Source: Clostridium sp. CAG:389 | GTDB taxonomy: Bacteria; Bacillota; Clostridia; TANB77; CAG-508 | Reading direction: 5' to 3' | NCBI GenBank assembly: GCA_000438255.1 | Contig: FR901890.1 | Location: 1 to 6,115 of the forward strand | Length of the DNA stretch: 6,115 nt | In this document: positions 1 through 5,976 of the stretch, in pieces | Numbering within the stretch: the first letter of the stretch is position 1 | Layout: every line of letters starts with the position of its first letter | Notes under the pieces: model-generated | Told to the model about the DNA's origin: nothing | Seen by the model: only the letters and a program-made list of their open reading frames with translations | Database searches by the model: none | Made by a program: the position numbers and the translations under genes

Positions 1-112
1 TTTTGAACAATCCTTGGTTTGTTAATGCTGATATTGATATTCCTGACAATATCAATAGAATAATTATCGTTATTACTAACGCGATTAATGTAATACCTTT
101 GTTTTTGTTCAT
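1..112 (-). CDS. prepilin-type N-terminal methylation protein, partial (3' end beyond left edge)
   Basis: Only the first 37 codons are present; the gene runs off the left edge. The translation begins MNKNKGITLIALVITI and continues as an unbroken hydrophobic stretch to about residue 30, then ALTNQGLFK. This is the class III (type IV prepilin/pseudopilin) signal: short basic leader, Gly6 as the cleavage site, then a hydrophobic helix starting at Ile7. Proteins of this family are normally cut and N-methylated by a PilD-type prepilin peptidase and assembled into, or associated with, a pilus-like fibre or pseudopilus at the membrane. The position 5 residues after the cleavage site is Ala (Ala11), where classical pilins carry Glu; many clostridial members share this 'ITLIALVITII' form. 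The start is fixed by a full AAGGAGG five bases upstream. The C-terminal domain, and so the real role (pilin, minor pilin or orphan surface protein), cannot be seen. Confidence 0.85.
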   Translation of the reverse strand, partial: MNKNKGITLIALVITIIILLILSGISISALTNQGLFK

Positions 113-117
113 TTTTT

Positions 118-124
118 CCTCCTT
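118..124 (-). promoter_or_regulatory. strong ribosome binding site of the prepilin-like gene
   Basis: AAGGAGG on the minus strand, five A residues before the ATG at 112-110. It is a complete match to the anti-Shine-Dalgarno sequence. It supports this small edge ORF as a real gene and fixes its start. Confidence 0.85.
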
Positions 125-187
125 AGTTTTTTTAATTAATTTTTCTTATTATTTGTGATTTCATGTTTTTTATTACTAATTCTTTTT

Positions 188-216
188 ATTGTATCACACG
201 ATTCACAAATTGTGGA
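188..216 (-). promoter_or_regulatory. putative extended -10 sigma-A promoter of the prepilin-like gene
   Basis: On the minus strand, TACAAT (193-188) is preceded by TGA, giving an extended -10 (TGN). A weak -35, TCCACA (216-211), lies 17 bases upstream. Transcription would start near 181, giving a leader of about 70 nt. The -35 overlaps a perfect 11-bp palindrome, CACAAATTGTG (204-214), which could be an operator. The call rests on consensus matching in an AT-rich region, so it is moderate at best. Confidence 0.4.
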
Positions 217-331
217 TTTTTAAAAATTATATCCATAAATCATGAATATGTCAATAGAACTTAAACTTATTTCTATAAATTATTTTCTTTAAAATACTAT
301 ATAATTTTTAATAATCATCTTATATTTTTGT

Positions 332-360
332 TTGCAGTTTTGCTTTTTTCGTGTTATACT
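332..360 (+). promoter_or_regulatory. putative extended -10 sigma-A promoter of smpB
   Basis: TATACT (355-360) is preceded by TGT (352-354), an extended -10. A weak -35, TTGCAG (332-337), lies 17 bases upstream. Transcription would begin near 367, leaving a leader of about 34 nt before the smpB ATG. A weak -35 combined with an extended -10 is a common arrangement in low-GC Gram-positives. Confidence 0.5.
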
Positions 361-400
361 TTTAATTGAAATATTTAGAAAATGAGAGGTATATAAAAAC

Positions 401-853
401 ATGTCTGATAATAAATTAATTGCAAAAAATCCAACTGCATTTCATAATTACACAATCGAAAATAAATTAGAAGCAGGAATTGTACTATCAGGTACAGAGA
501 TAAAATCTATAAGAATCGGGAAAGCAAACTTAAAGGACAGCTATGCCCTAATAAAAAATAATGAAATTTATATTGTTGGATTACATATTAGTCCATATGA
601 ACATGGAAACATTTTTAATAAAGATCCTTTACGTGATAGAAAATTATTGTTAAATAGACGTGAAATTAACAAATTAATAGTTATGACTAAACAAAAAGGT
701 TATAGCCTTGTTCCATTAAGTATGTATTTTAAAGGCAGTTTAGTTAAAGTTGAGCTTGGTGTTGGCAAAGGTAAAAAACTTTATGATAAACGTGAAGATA
801 TTGCTAAAAAAGATGCAGAGAGAAGAATGTTACAACATTTAAAGAACCAGTAA
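401..853 (+). CDS. smpB: SsrA (tmRNA)-binding protein SmpB
   Basis: SmpB binds tmRNA and delivers it to ribosomes stalled without a stop codon. Its tail occupies the empty mRNA channel, and the nascent chain is tagged for proteolysis. At 150 aa the protein has the usual full length. Family signatures are in order: N-terminal NPTAFHNYTIE (residues 10-20), EAGIVLSGTEIKSIR (24-38, the conserved GTE.KS.R of the OB-fold), SPYEHGN (64-70), DPLRDRKLLL (75-84), LVPLSMYFKG (103-112) and the tail KGKKLYDKRED (123-133), whose basic DKR enters the decoding region. A purine-rich RBS (GAGAGG, 384-389) lies 11 bases before the ATG, a rather long spacing. The gene appears monocistronic: its own promoter lies upstream and an intrinsic terminator overlaps its last codons. 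No ssrA gene is seen in the window. It converges with rimO. Confidence 0.98.
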   Translation: MSDNKLIAKNPTAFHNYTIENKLEAGIVLSGTEIKSIRIGKANLKDSYALIKNNEIYIVGLHISPYEHGNIFNKDPLRDRKLLLNRREINKLIVMTKQKGYSLVPLSMYFKGSLVKVELGVGKGKKLYDKREDIAKKDAERRMLQHLKNQ

Positions 854-883
854 ATGATTCTACTATTTACTGGTTCTTTTCTT
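841..883 (+). terminator. intrinsic terminator of smpB, overlapping the stop codon
   Basis: A perfect 15-bp inverted repeat (841-855 with 865-879) encloses a 9-nt loop (856-864) and runs into TTTTCTT. The left arm contains the last SmpB codons (Leu-Lys-Asn-Gln) and the TAA stop at 851-853. On the minus strand the same hairpin lies about 45 nt beyond the rimO stop. There it is followed only by TTTAAA, so it may act as a weaker bidirectional terminator for the convergent operon. Confidence 0.85.
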
Positions 884-923
884 AATATATAAAATTACAT
901 TGCATATGAATTGTTTTTCTGAT

Positions 924-2291
924 TTATTCTATTTCTCCAATTAAATCATAATTACTTACATCAATAATTTTACAATTTACAAAATTATCTAAAATTTCAT
1001 TTTCATTTGAATTATCATTATTTTCAATATATACTAATCCGTCTTCATCTGGAACATCTTGCATAGTTCTACCTATAAAATATTTGCCATCAAAAGACAT
1101 ATCTTCTACTAAAACTTTATAAGTTTTTCCTATTTTATTTTTTAAAATTTGTTTTGAAATTTCTTGTTGTGCTTCCATTATTTTGTTATATCTTGATTTT
1201 TTAGTATTACCATGTATTTGTTCTGGAAGTCTTGCTGCTGGTGTTCCTTCCTCTTTTGAGTACATAAATGTACCCAACTTATCAAATTTTGTGTTTTTAA
1301 CAAAATCTAAAAGTTCTTCAAAATCTTCCTTAGTTTCACCTGGGAATCCAACAATCAAACTTGTTCTTAGTGTTACATCTGGTATTTCATTTCTGATTTT
1401 TTCTATTATTGCAGTAATATTTTCTTTACTTGTCTTTCTATTCATCTTTTTTAGAATTGGATTTGATATATGTTGAATTGGAATATCAAAGTATTTTGCA
1501 ATCTTCTTATTAGTTGCTATAACTTTTATCAACTCATCTGTAATTCCTTCTGGATATGAATATAAGAATCTAATCCATTCAATTCCATTTATCTTGCTTA
1601 ATTTTTCTAATAATTCTGCAAGTTTGCTTTCTCCATATATATCAACACCATATTTTGTTGTATCTTGTGCAATTACGATTAATTCTTTTATTCCTTTTTT
1701 AGCAAGCATTTCAGCTTCATCTAAAACATCTTCCATTTTTCTGCTAACAAATGGACCTCTTATATATGGAATAGCACAATATGTACATCTGTTACTGCAT
1801 CCTTCCCCTATTTTCAAATATGCATAGTTTTTACCTGTTGTAACAATTCTTTCCATAAATTCATTGTATGTAGGCATTGGAAGTGGCTTTACTTCTGATA
1901 TTTTTGTTACTGTTTTTGTTTTTGATTTTTCTACTATATCTCTTTTTAGTAAATCTTCTATTTTATCCCATAATTTATTGTATTCGTCTATTTTTACGAA
2001 TAAATCTACTTCTGGTAAAAGTTTTACTAAATCATCATAATATCTTTGTACAAGACATCCCATTGCTATTAGATATTTGCATCTTTTCTTTTTGTATTCT
2101 GCCATTTCTAAGATTGTGTTAATGGCTTCTTCTTTTGCTGATTCTATAAATCCACATGTGTTTACTACTAATATGTCTGCTTCATCTGGATTGTTTACTA
2201 TTTTATAGTTGTTGTTTTTGAATAGTCCTATTGCTACTTCTGTATCTATTAAATTTTTGCTACATCCTAGTGATATAAATCCTACGTTCAT
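924..2291 (-). CDS. rimO: ribosomal protein S12 (aspartate) methylthiotransferase RimO
   Basis: This radical-SAM enzyme with two Fe-S clusters adds a methylthio group to the beta carbon of a conserved aspartate of ribosomal protein S12. From the chosen start it is 455 aa. The N-terminal MTTase domain has cluster cysteines Cys10 (SLGCSKN), Cys46 (NTCGFI) and Cys79 (MGCL). The radical-SAM motif CSNRCTYC supplies Cys165, Cys169 and Cys172. The C-terminal TRAM domain begins near residue 388. RimO is preferred over MiaB and MtaB because of AIPYIRGPFVSR (173-184) and FDIPIQHISNPILKKMNR (268-285), typical of RimO; MiaB usually reads 'LPVQSGS' at the second site. An in-frame ATG exists at 2330, inside rng, but the ATG at 2291 has GGAGG five bases upstream and begins the conserved MNVGFISLGCSKN. 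It follows rng after 16 nt and is the last gene of the minus-strand operon. Confidence 0.96.
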   Translation of the reverse strand: MNVGFISLGCSKNLIDTEVAIGLFKNNNYKIVNNPDEADILVVNTCGFIESAKEEAINTILEMAEYKKKRCKYLIAMGCLVQRYYDDLVKLLPEVDLFVKIDEYNKLWDKIEDLLKRDIVEKSKTKTVTKISEVKPLPMPTYNEFMERIVTTGKNYAYLKIGEGCSNRCTYCAIPYIRGPFVSRKMEDVLDEAEMLAKKGIKELIVIAQDTTKYGVDIYGESKLAELLEKLSKINGIEWIRFLYSYPEGITDELIKVIATNKKIAKYFDIPIQHISNPILKKMNRKTSKENITAIIEKIRNEIPDVTLRTSLIVGFPGETKEDFEELLDFVKNTKFDKLGTFMYSKEEGTPAARLPEQIHGNTKKSRYNKIMEAQQEISKQILKNKIGKTYKVLVEDMSFDGKYFIGRTMQDVPDEDGLVYIENNDNSNENEILDNFVNCKIIDVSNYDLIGEIE

Positions 2292-2296
2292 TTTTT

Positions 2297-2301
2297 CCTC
2301 C
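2297..2301 (-). promoter_or_regulatory. ribosome binding site that decides the rimO start
   Basis: GGAGG on the minus strand, five A residues before the ATG at 2291-2289. It selects this start over the in-frame ATG at 2330-2328, which lies inside the end of rng, would add 13 unconserved residues and has no clear Shine-Dalgarno sequence. Confidence 0.85.
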
Positions 2302-2307
2302 ATCGGT

Positions 2308-3513
2308 TTATTCTTTATGACTGCATACATGTTTTCTTGTCATTTCCATTAAATCTAATTTTGTAAAACCTTCAACTTGTGTTTTTGTTCTATCATTTTT
2401 TAATCTTTCTTTTAATAATTTTTCTATTTTTTCTTTATGGCTATCATCTTTCATATCAATATAGTCGATTATAATAATTCCGCCAATATCTCTTAATCTA
2501 AGTTGTTTGGCTATTTCAATTGTTGCTTCCTCATTTACTTTATATACTGTTTGCTCTGGATTTTTACTTCCTGTATATTTTCCTGTGTTTACATCGATTG
2601 CTGTTAGTGCTTCTGTTTTATCAATAGTGATAAATCCACCACATTTTAGCCATATCTTTCTGTTTTCTATTTTTAATATTTCTTTTTTTATATTGTATTT
2701 ATCTAGTACATCTTCATTTTCTTTTAGTTCTATTGTTGCGTTTTCTAAATAATTGTTTTGATTTTTAAAGTTTTGAATTTTATCAAATTCTCTTTTGCTG
2801 TTTACTGTTATTTTTTGTATTGAATTTTCTGGCAAATCTATTATCATTTTTTCAACGAGACTTTGTGCTTTCTCTAATAGTTTTGGCATTTTACCTGTGT
2901 CATTTTTAAATGCTTTTTGGATGTTGTCCCATCTTTTTTCTGTGTTTTTTATATCTTCTATTATTTCTTTTTCTTTTCCTACTGCTGATGTTCTTATTAT
3001 TGCTCCGTTTCCTTGACTTAGGTTTTCTTTTACTAGTTTTATTAGTCTTTCTTGTTCTTTTTTATCTTCTATTTTTTGAGATATTGTTATTATATCTGTG
3101 TTTGGCATTAATGCTATATATTTGCTTGGTAGATTTATGTGTGTTGATACTCTTGCTCCTTTTTGAAGATTGCTATCTTTTTTTACTTGTACTAATATTT
3201 TTTGTCCTTCTTTTATAACATCACTTATGTCTATTTCATTATGATTTAGTTGATTTTTTATGTTGTTTTGTTCATTTTTTTCATTAACTTTTTCTAGTAT
3301 ATCTTTTAGGTGTATAAAACTATTTTTTTCAGTTCCTATGTCTACGAATGCTGATTGCATACCTTTTATTATATTCCTTACTACACCTATATAAATATTT
3401 CCTTCTTTTCTTGTCGATTTTTCTTCGTCTATATAGTATTCTACTAGTTTTTCATTGTCTACTAACGCTATTTGCCTTTCTTGTTGATTTTTGTCTATTA
3501 ATATTTCTAGCAT
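2308..3513 (-). CDS. rng: ribonuclease E/G family endoribonuclease, short form without zinc-link
   Basis: RNase E/G enzymes cut single-stranded RNA, prefer 5'-monophosphate ends, and act in rRNA maturation and mRNA decay. Visible landmarks in the 401 residues are: an S1-type segment at about 37-115 (GNIYIGVVRNIIKGMQSAFVDIG); the 5'-sensor Arg174-Thr175 in AIIRTSAVGK; Asp307 in TAIDVNTGK; and Asp350 in IIIDYIDM. The 43-residue spacing of these two metal-binding aspartates equals that of Asp303 and Asp346 in E. coli RNase E. The protein ends 11 residues into MTRKHVCSHKE, just where homologues continue into the CPxC zinc-link and small domain. No remnant of that part follows in the other minus-strand frames, so this looks like a short form, not a recent frameshift. 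A GAGAGGA Shine-Dalgarno overlaps the pth stop. Catalysis seems possible; the oligomeric state may differ. The choice between Rng and Rne naming is arbitrary here. Confidence 0.92.
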   Translation of the reverse strand: MLEILIDKNQQERQIALVDNEKLVEYYIDEEKSTRKEGNIYIGVVRNIIKGMQSAFVDIGTEKNSFIHLKDILEKVNEKNEQNNIKNQLNHNEIDISDVIKEGQKILVQVKKDSNLQKGARVSTHINLPSKYIALMPNTDIITISQKIEDKKEQERLIKLVKENLSQGNGAIIRTSAVGKEKEIIEDIKNTEKRWDNIQKAFKNDTGKMPKLLEKAQSLVEKMIIDLPENSIQKITVNSKREFDKIQNFKNQNNYLENATIELKENEDVLDKYNIKKEILKIENRKIWLKCGGFITIDKTEALTAIDVNTGKYTGSKNPEQTVYKVNEEATIEIAKQLRLRDIGGIIIIDYIDMKDDSHKEKIEKLLKERLKNDRTKTQVEGFTKLDLMEMTRKHVCSHKE

Positions 3514-3527
3514 TTTTGTATTCCTCT

Positions 3528-4085
3528 CTAATTAAATTTGTTCATTGCAATATCTATTCCGTTTTTTAATATTTCTTCTATTGCTTCTGCTGCTTTTTTT
3601 GTCCCTTGTTGTAGTATTTTTTGCTCTTCTTCTGGCACTTTTCCAATGACATAATTTATCATATCACTTTTGAATTCAGGTTGTCCTATACCTACTCTTA
3701 TTCTTATGAAATCTGTTGTGTTTAATTCTTGTACAACTGATTTCATACCATTGTGTGAACCTGGTCCACCTTTTTTTCTTAGTTTTATTTTTCCTTTTTC
3801 TATATCTATGTCGTCATATATTACTATTATTTCTTCTGGTTTTACATTATAAAAGTCTCTTGCTTCTTTTATTGCCTCTCCACTTAGATTCATATATGTT
3901 TGTGGTTTTAGTAATATTACTTTTTCATTTTGAATTATTCCTGTTTCATATAGTGCTTTGAATTTTGTTTTTGTTATATTGATATTGTTGTTTTTTGCTA
4001 ATTCATTTATTGTGTCAAATCCCATGTTGTGTCTTGTGTGTGCATATTCACTTTCTGGGTTTCCTAATCCTACTATTAAATACAT
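3528..4085 (-). CDS. pth: peptidyl-tRNA hydrolase
   Basis: Pth hydrolyses the ester bond of peptidyl-tRNAs that drop off the ribosome, recycling the tRNA in the cytoplasm. The 185-aa length is normal for bacterial Pth. The conserved features are present: MYLIVGLGNP with Asn9, HTRHNMGF with the catalytic His19 (His20 in E. coli), KPQTYMNLSG with Asn66, IYDDIDIEKG with Asp91 (Asp93 in E. coli), and KKGGPGSHNGMKS with His111 and Asn112. An AGGAAAGG Shine-Dalgarno (4098-4091) lies five bases before the ATG. The gene starts 44 nt after the acidic coiled-coil gene, and its stop lies 14 nt before rng. A weak AT-rich promoter-like pair (TTTAAA, 16 nt, TAAAAT) can be drawn at the end of the upstream gene, but it could be compositional, so co-transcription is the simpler reading. 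Confidence 0.97.
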   Translation of the reverse strand: MYLIVGLGNPESEYAHTRHNMGFDTINELAKNNNINITKTKFKALYETGIIQNEKVILLKPQTYMNLSGEAIKEARDFYNVKPEEIIVIYDDIDIEKGKIKLRKKGGPGSHNGMKSVVQELNTTDFIRIRVGIGQPEFKSDMINYVIGKVPEEEQKILQQGTKKAAEAIEEILKNGIDIAMNKFN

Positions 4086-4129
4086 TTCTACCTTTCCTTT
4101 TTATCGTCTGAATATTTTATTTAATATTT

Positions 4130-5896
4130 TTATTGTTTAAATAGTTTATTGAATAGTCCTATTCCTTTTTTTGAGTTATCACTATCTTCTTGTTTTTGAT
4201 TATTTTTTCTTGTGTTTTTTGTTTTGTTTTCTTTTTTGTTTATTTTTCTATGTTTATTGTGATTGCGTTCATCCTCTTCTTTATAGTCATCATCATCGTC
4301 TTCTTCATATTCATCTTCGTCATATTCCTCGTCGTCGTCTTCTTCGTCATCATAATCATCATATTCATCATCATAGTCATCGTCATACTCGTCATTATAG
4401 TCGTCATCATATTCATCTTCAAACTCTTCATCTTCTTCGAATTCATCATCTGAATCTATATCACTATCATCTTGATTCTCATCATCTTCTTCATATTCAT
4501 CATATTCTTCGTCTTCTTCATATTCATCGTCGTCTGAATCATTTATTTCTGAATCGTCATCCTCATATTCTTCATCATATTCATCTTCGTACTCATCATC
4601 ATCGTCAAATTCAAATTCTTCAACATATTCAGCATCCTCCTCTGAAATTTTTGTTTTAAATATGTCGTCTTCTACTTTTTCTTCTGGTACAACTTCTGCA
4701 TCATCTTCCTCTAATTTAAATTCTGATAAATCTTTTCCAAACTTTTCACTTACTTCATTTTGAAAAATATGATAAATATTCTTTATCTCTTCTATTCTCC
4801 AATAATTAGAATTTATTAAAGCTCCTGCATTTATTCTTATATTATTTACTTCTTTTTCAAAGTTTTTCTCTTTATCTTCAACATTTTTTAGATATTCTTT
4901 ATTATATAATTCTTTATATGCTTTTTTGCTTGATTTTCCTGCTATTTCTCGTAAGATTAATTCATATAAATTTTCAAATTGTTCTATATCCGCTTTAAAA
5001 CTTTCGCATGCCTCCGACATCAATTTATTGTGGACTTTTACTCCATTAATAGCTGCCATTCTTTCATTATCTAAGAAACTTACAATATATAATTTCAATG
5101 CTTTTAGAAATGCTAATTTTAAGCTTACATCTCTTAGATTTTTAGTATACTTGTCTAATTTTATATCATCATTGTTTAGTTCTATTAATAGTCTTTTTGT
5201 TTTTTCATAAACTGATATATAACATTCTGCTTCTCTTTTTTCTATTTTATTTCTAATACTGACAGCATTTTCGATTACTTCTCTGTTAAATGGTACTCTT
5301 TCATCTTTTCCATTTTCTATCATTGCATCTATTATTTCTTTTTCAGTGTCTTCGTTTTCTGAATTAAGATATTCTTTTATCTCTCTTAAAACGTTTTTAT
5401 CTATACTGTTGAAATCATTTGTTATTTTTTCTATTAATTGAAGGTGCTTTTTTTCTTCTGCTCTTCTACTTTTTGAACTAATATTTCTATCTTGTTGTTT
5501 TTGAGCAAAATCTGTTAATGCTTTTATATAATTTTTTCTTGACTCTTCTAATTTTTCATTATTTGCAGAAATGCTGTTTTCTATTTTTATAAGCTTTTTC
5601 TCAATAATTTCTGGCTCTTCATCTAAATCATCAAAAAGTTGATTTCTATCTTCTTCTAATTTTGTGTTTGTTTTAGAAATCCTTTTTTGTTCTTGTTGAA
5701 TTGATCTTATCTCATTTGCAACTGTGTCAAATTCGTTTATTATCTTATCTTCTTCTTCAAGAATTAATTGGTACTTTTGTATTTCTTCTGTAATTTCTTT
5801 ATAGTCTTTATATATTGTTTTTAAGTTTGGTTTTTTATCAAATCCTAATATTGTATTAAAGTTTTTTTCTAGAACTATTGCACTTCTCTCATACAT
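4130..5896 (-). CDS. uncharacterised coiled-coil protein with a long Asp/Glu/Tyr-rich tract
   Basis: I do not recognise this 588-aa protein. Four parts are visible. Residues 30-165 are highly charged and helical with heptad-like spacing, so probably coiled coil. Residues 165-395 are also mainly helical, with a more hydrophobic amphipathic stretch at 259-275 and the only two cysteines (225, 297). Residues 417-538 contain no Lys, Arg or His; by hand count about 88 of 122 are Asp or Glu and 16 are Tyr, so this part must be disordered and extremely acidic. Residues 544-577 are basic and polar, and the chain ends in KKGIGLFNKLFKQ, a short amphipathic basic peptide. No signal peptide, transmembrane helix, Walker A or known catalytic motif was found, so it is probably cytoplasmic. 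The start has GGAGGG nine bases upstream and a good promoter. It heads the operon with pth, rng and rimO, which suggests, but does not prove, a role near translation or RNA. Confidence 0.85.
   Translation of the reverse strand: MYERSAIVLEKNFNTILGFDKKPNLKTIYKDYKEITEEIQKYQLILEEEDKIINEFDTVANEIRSIQQEQKRISKTNTKLEEDRNQLFDDLDEEPEIIEKKLIKIENSISANNEKLEESRKNYIKALTDFAQKQQDRNISSKSRRAEEKKHLQLIEKITNDFNSIDKNVLREIKEYLNSENEDTEKEIIDAMIENGKDERVPFNREVIENAVSIRNKIEKREAECYISVYEKTKRLLIELNNDDIKLDKYTKNLRDVSLKLAFLKALKLYIVSFLDNERMAAINGVKVHNKLMSEACESFKADIEQFENLYELILREIAGKSSKKAYKELYNKEYLKNVEDKEKNFEKEVNNIRINAGALINSNYWRIEEIKNIYHIFQNEVSEKFGKDLSEFKLEEDDAEVVPEEKVEDDIFKTKISEEDAEYVEEFEFDDDDEYEDEYDEEYEDDDSEINDSDDDEYEEDEEYDEYEEDDENQDDSDIDSDDEFEEDEEFEDEYDDDYNDEYDDDYDDEYDDYDDEEDDDEEYDEDEYEEDDDDDYKEEDERNHNKHRKINKKENKTKNTRKNNQKQEDSDNSKKGIGLFNKLFKQ
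4283..4648. repeat. low-complexity trinucleotide tract encoding the poly-acidic region
   Basis: About 366 bases made almost only of the triplets TCA, TCG, TTC, CTC and ATA on the plus strand (GAT, GAC, GAA, GAG and TAT codons on the coding strand). Local near-repeats encode DEYDDDY-like units around residues 494-516. The third-position mix of GAT/GAC and GAA/GAG means it is not a pure microsatellite. The tract stays in frame throughout and generates long meaningless open frames on both strands. Confidence 0.85.
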
Positions 5897-5905
5897 GTTA
5901 TTGTA

Positions 5906-5911
5906 CCCTCC
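5906..5911 (-). promoter_or_regulatory. ribosome binding site of the acidic coiled-coil gene
   Basis: GGAGGG on the minus strand, nine bases before the ATG at 5896-5894. The match and spacing are good, and together with the promoter just upstream they fix the start of the 588-codon gene. Confidence 0.8.
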
Positions 5912-5932
5912 AAATATCTCAAATTTTCATAT

Positions 5933-5961
5933 ATTTTACCATTTTTACTTGAAAAAGACAA
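5933..5961 (-). promoter_or_regulatory. putative sigma-A promoter of the minus-strand operon
   Basis: On the minus strand, TTGTCT (5961-5956) and TAAAAT (5938-5933) are separated by exactly 17 bases, and TGG before the -10 gives an extended -10. Transcription would begin near 5926, leaving a leader of about 30 nt with the GGAGGG site. This is the best promoter match in the window and would serve the acidic protein gene, pth, rng and rimO. Confidence 0.6.
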
Positions 5962-5976
5962 GTATTTTTATATATT
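5949..5976 (+). promoter_or_regulatory. possible divergent plus-strand promoter
   Basis: TTGAAA (5949-5954) and TATATT (5971-5976) are separated by 16 bases on the plus strand, each one mismatch from consensus. The -35 lies back to back with the -35 of the minus-strand promoter, together forming the inverted repeat TACTTG/CAAGTA (5946-5951 with 5959-5964). A transcript would start near 5983 and contain no usable ORF within the window. AT-rich composition makes chance matches likely. Confidence 0.3.

Noticed and set aside
211..219. DnaA-box-like sequence (AAATCCACA on the minus strand)
   Set aside because: It matches TTATCCACA at only 7 of 9 positions, stands alone, and there is no dnaA/dnaN or box cluster, so it is no evidence for an origin.
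841..923. tmRNA (ssrA) gene directly downstream of smpB, as in many Bacillota
   Set aside because: The space holds only the terminator and about 40 AT-rich bases before the convergent rimO stop. No tmRNA-like GGGG start or GTTCGA/CCA end is present.
2292..2330. In-frame upstream ATG extending RimO by 13 residues
   Set aside because: The extension lies inside the rng 3' end, is not part of the conserved RimO N-terminus, and the ATG at 2291 has a near-perfect Shine-Dalgarno sequence.
2910..3218. Plus-strand open frames opposite rng, pth and rimO coding for Leu/Phe-rich 'membrane' peptides
   Set aside because: They arise from reading the T-rich complement of A-rich coding sequence. They lack RBSs and sit entirely opposite well-supported conserved genes.
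4086..4129. Separate promoter or terminator between the acidic gene and pth
   Set aside because: Only AT-rich promoter-like hexamers and a weak AATATT repeat are present. There is no GC-containing hairpin with a U-tract, so co-transcription is the simpler reading.
4171..4659. Long plus-strand open frame rich in His and Leu over the acidic tract, and other long frames there
   Set aside because: They are antisense or shifted readings of the triplet tract, which contains almost no stop codons in any frame. The composition is meaningless and there is no credible RBS.
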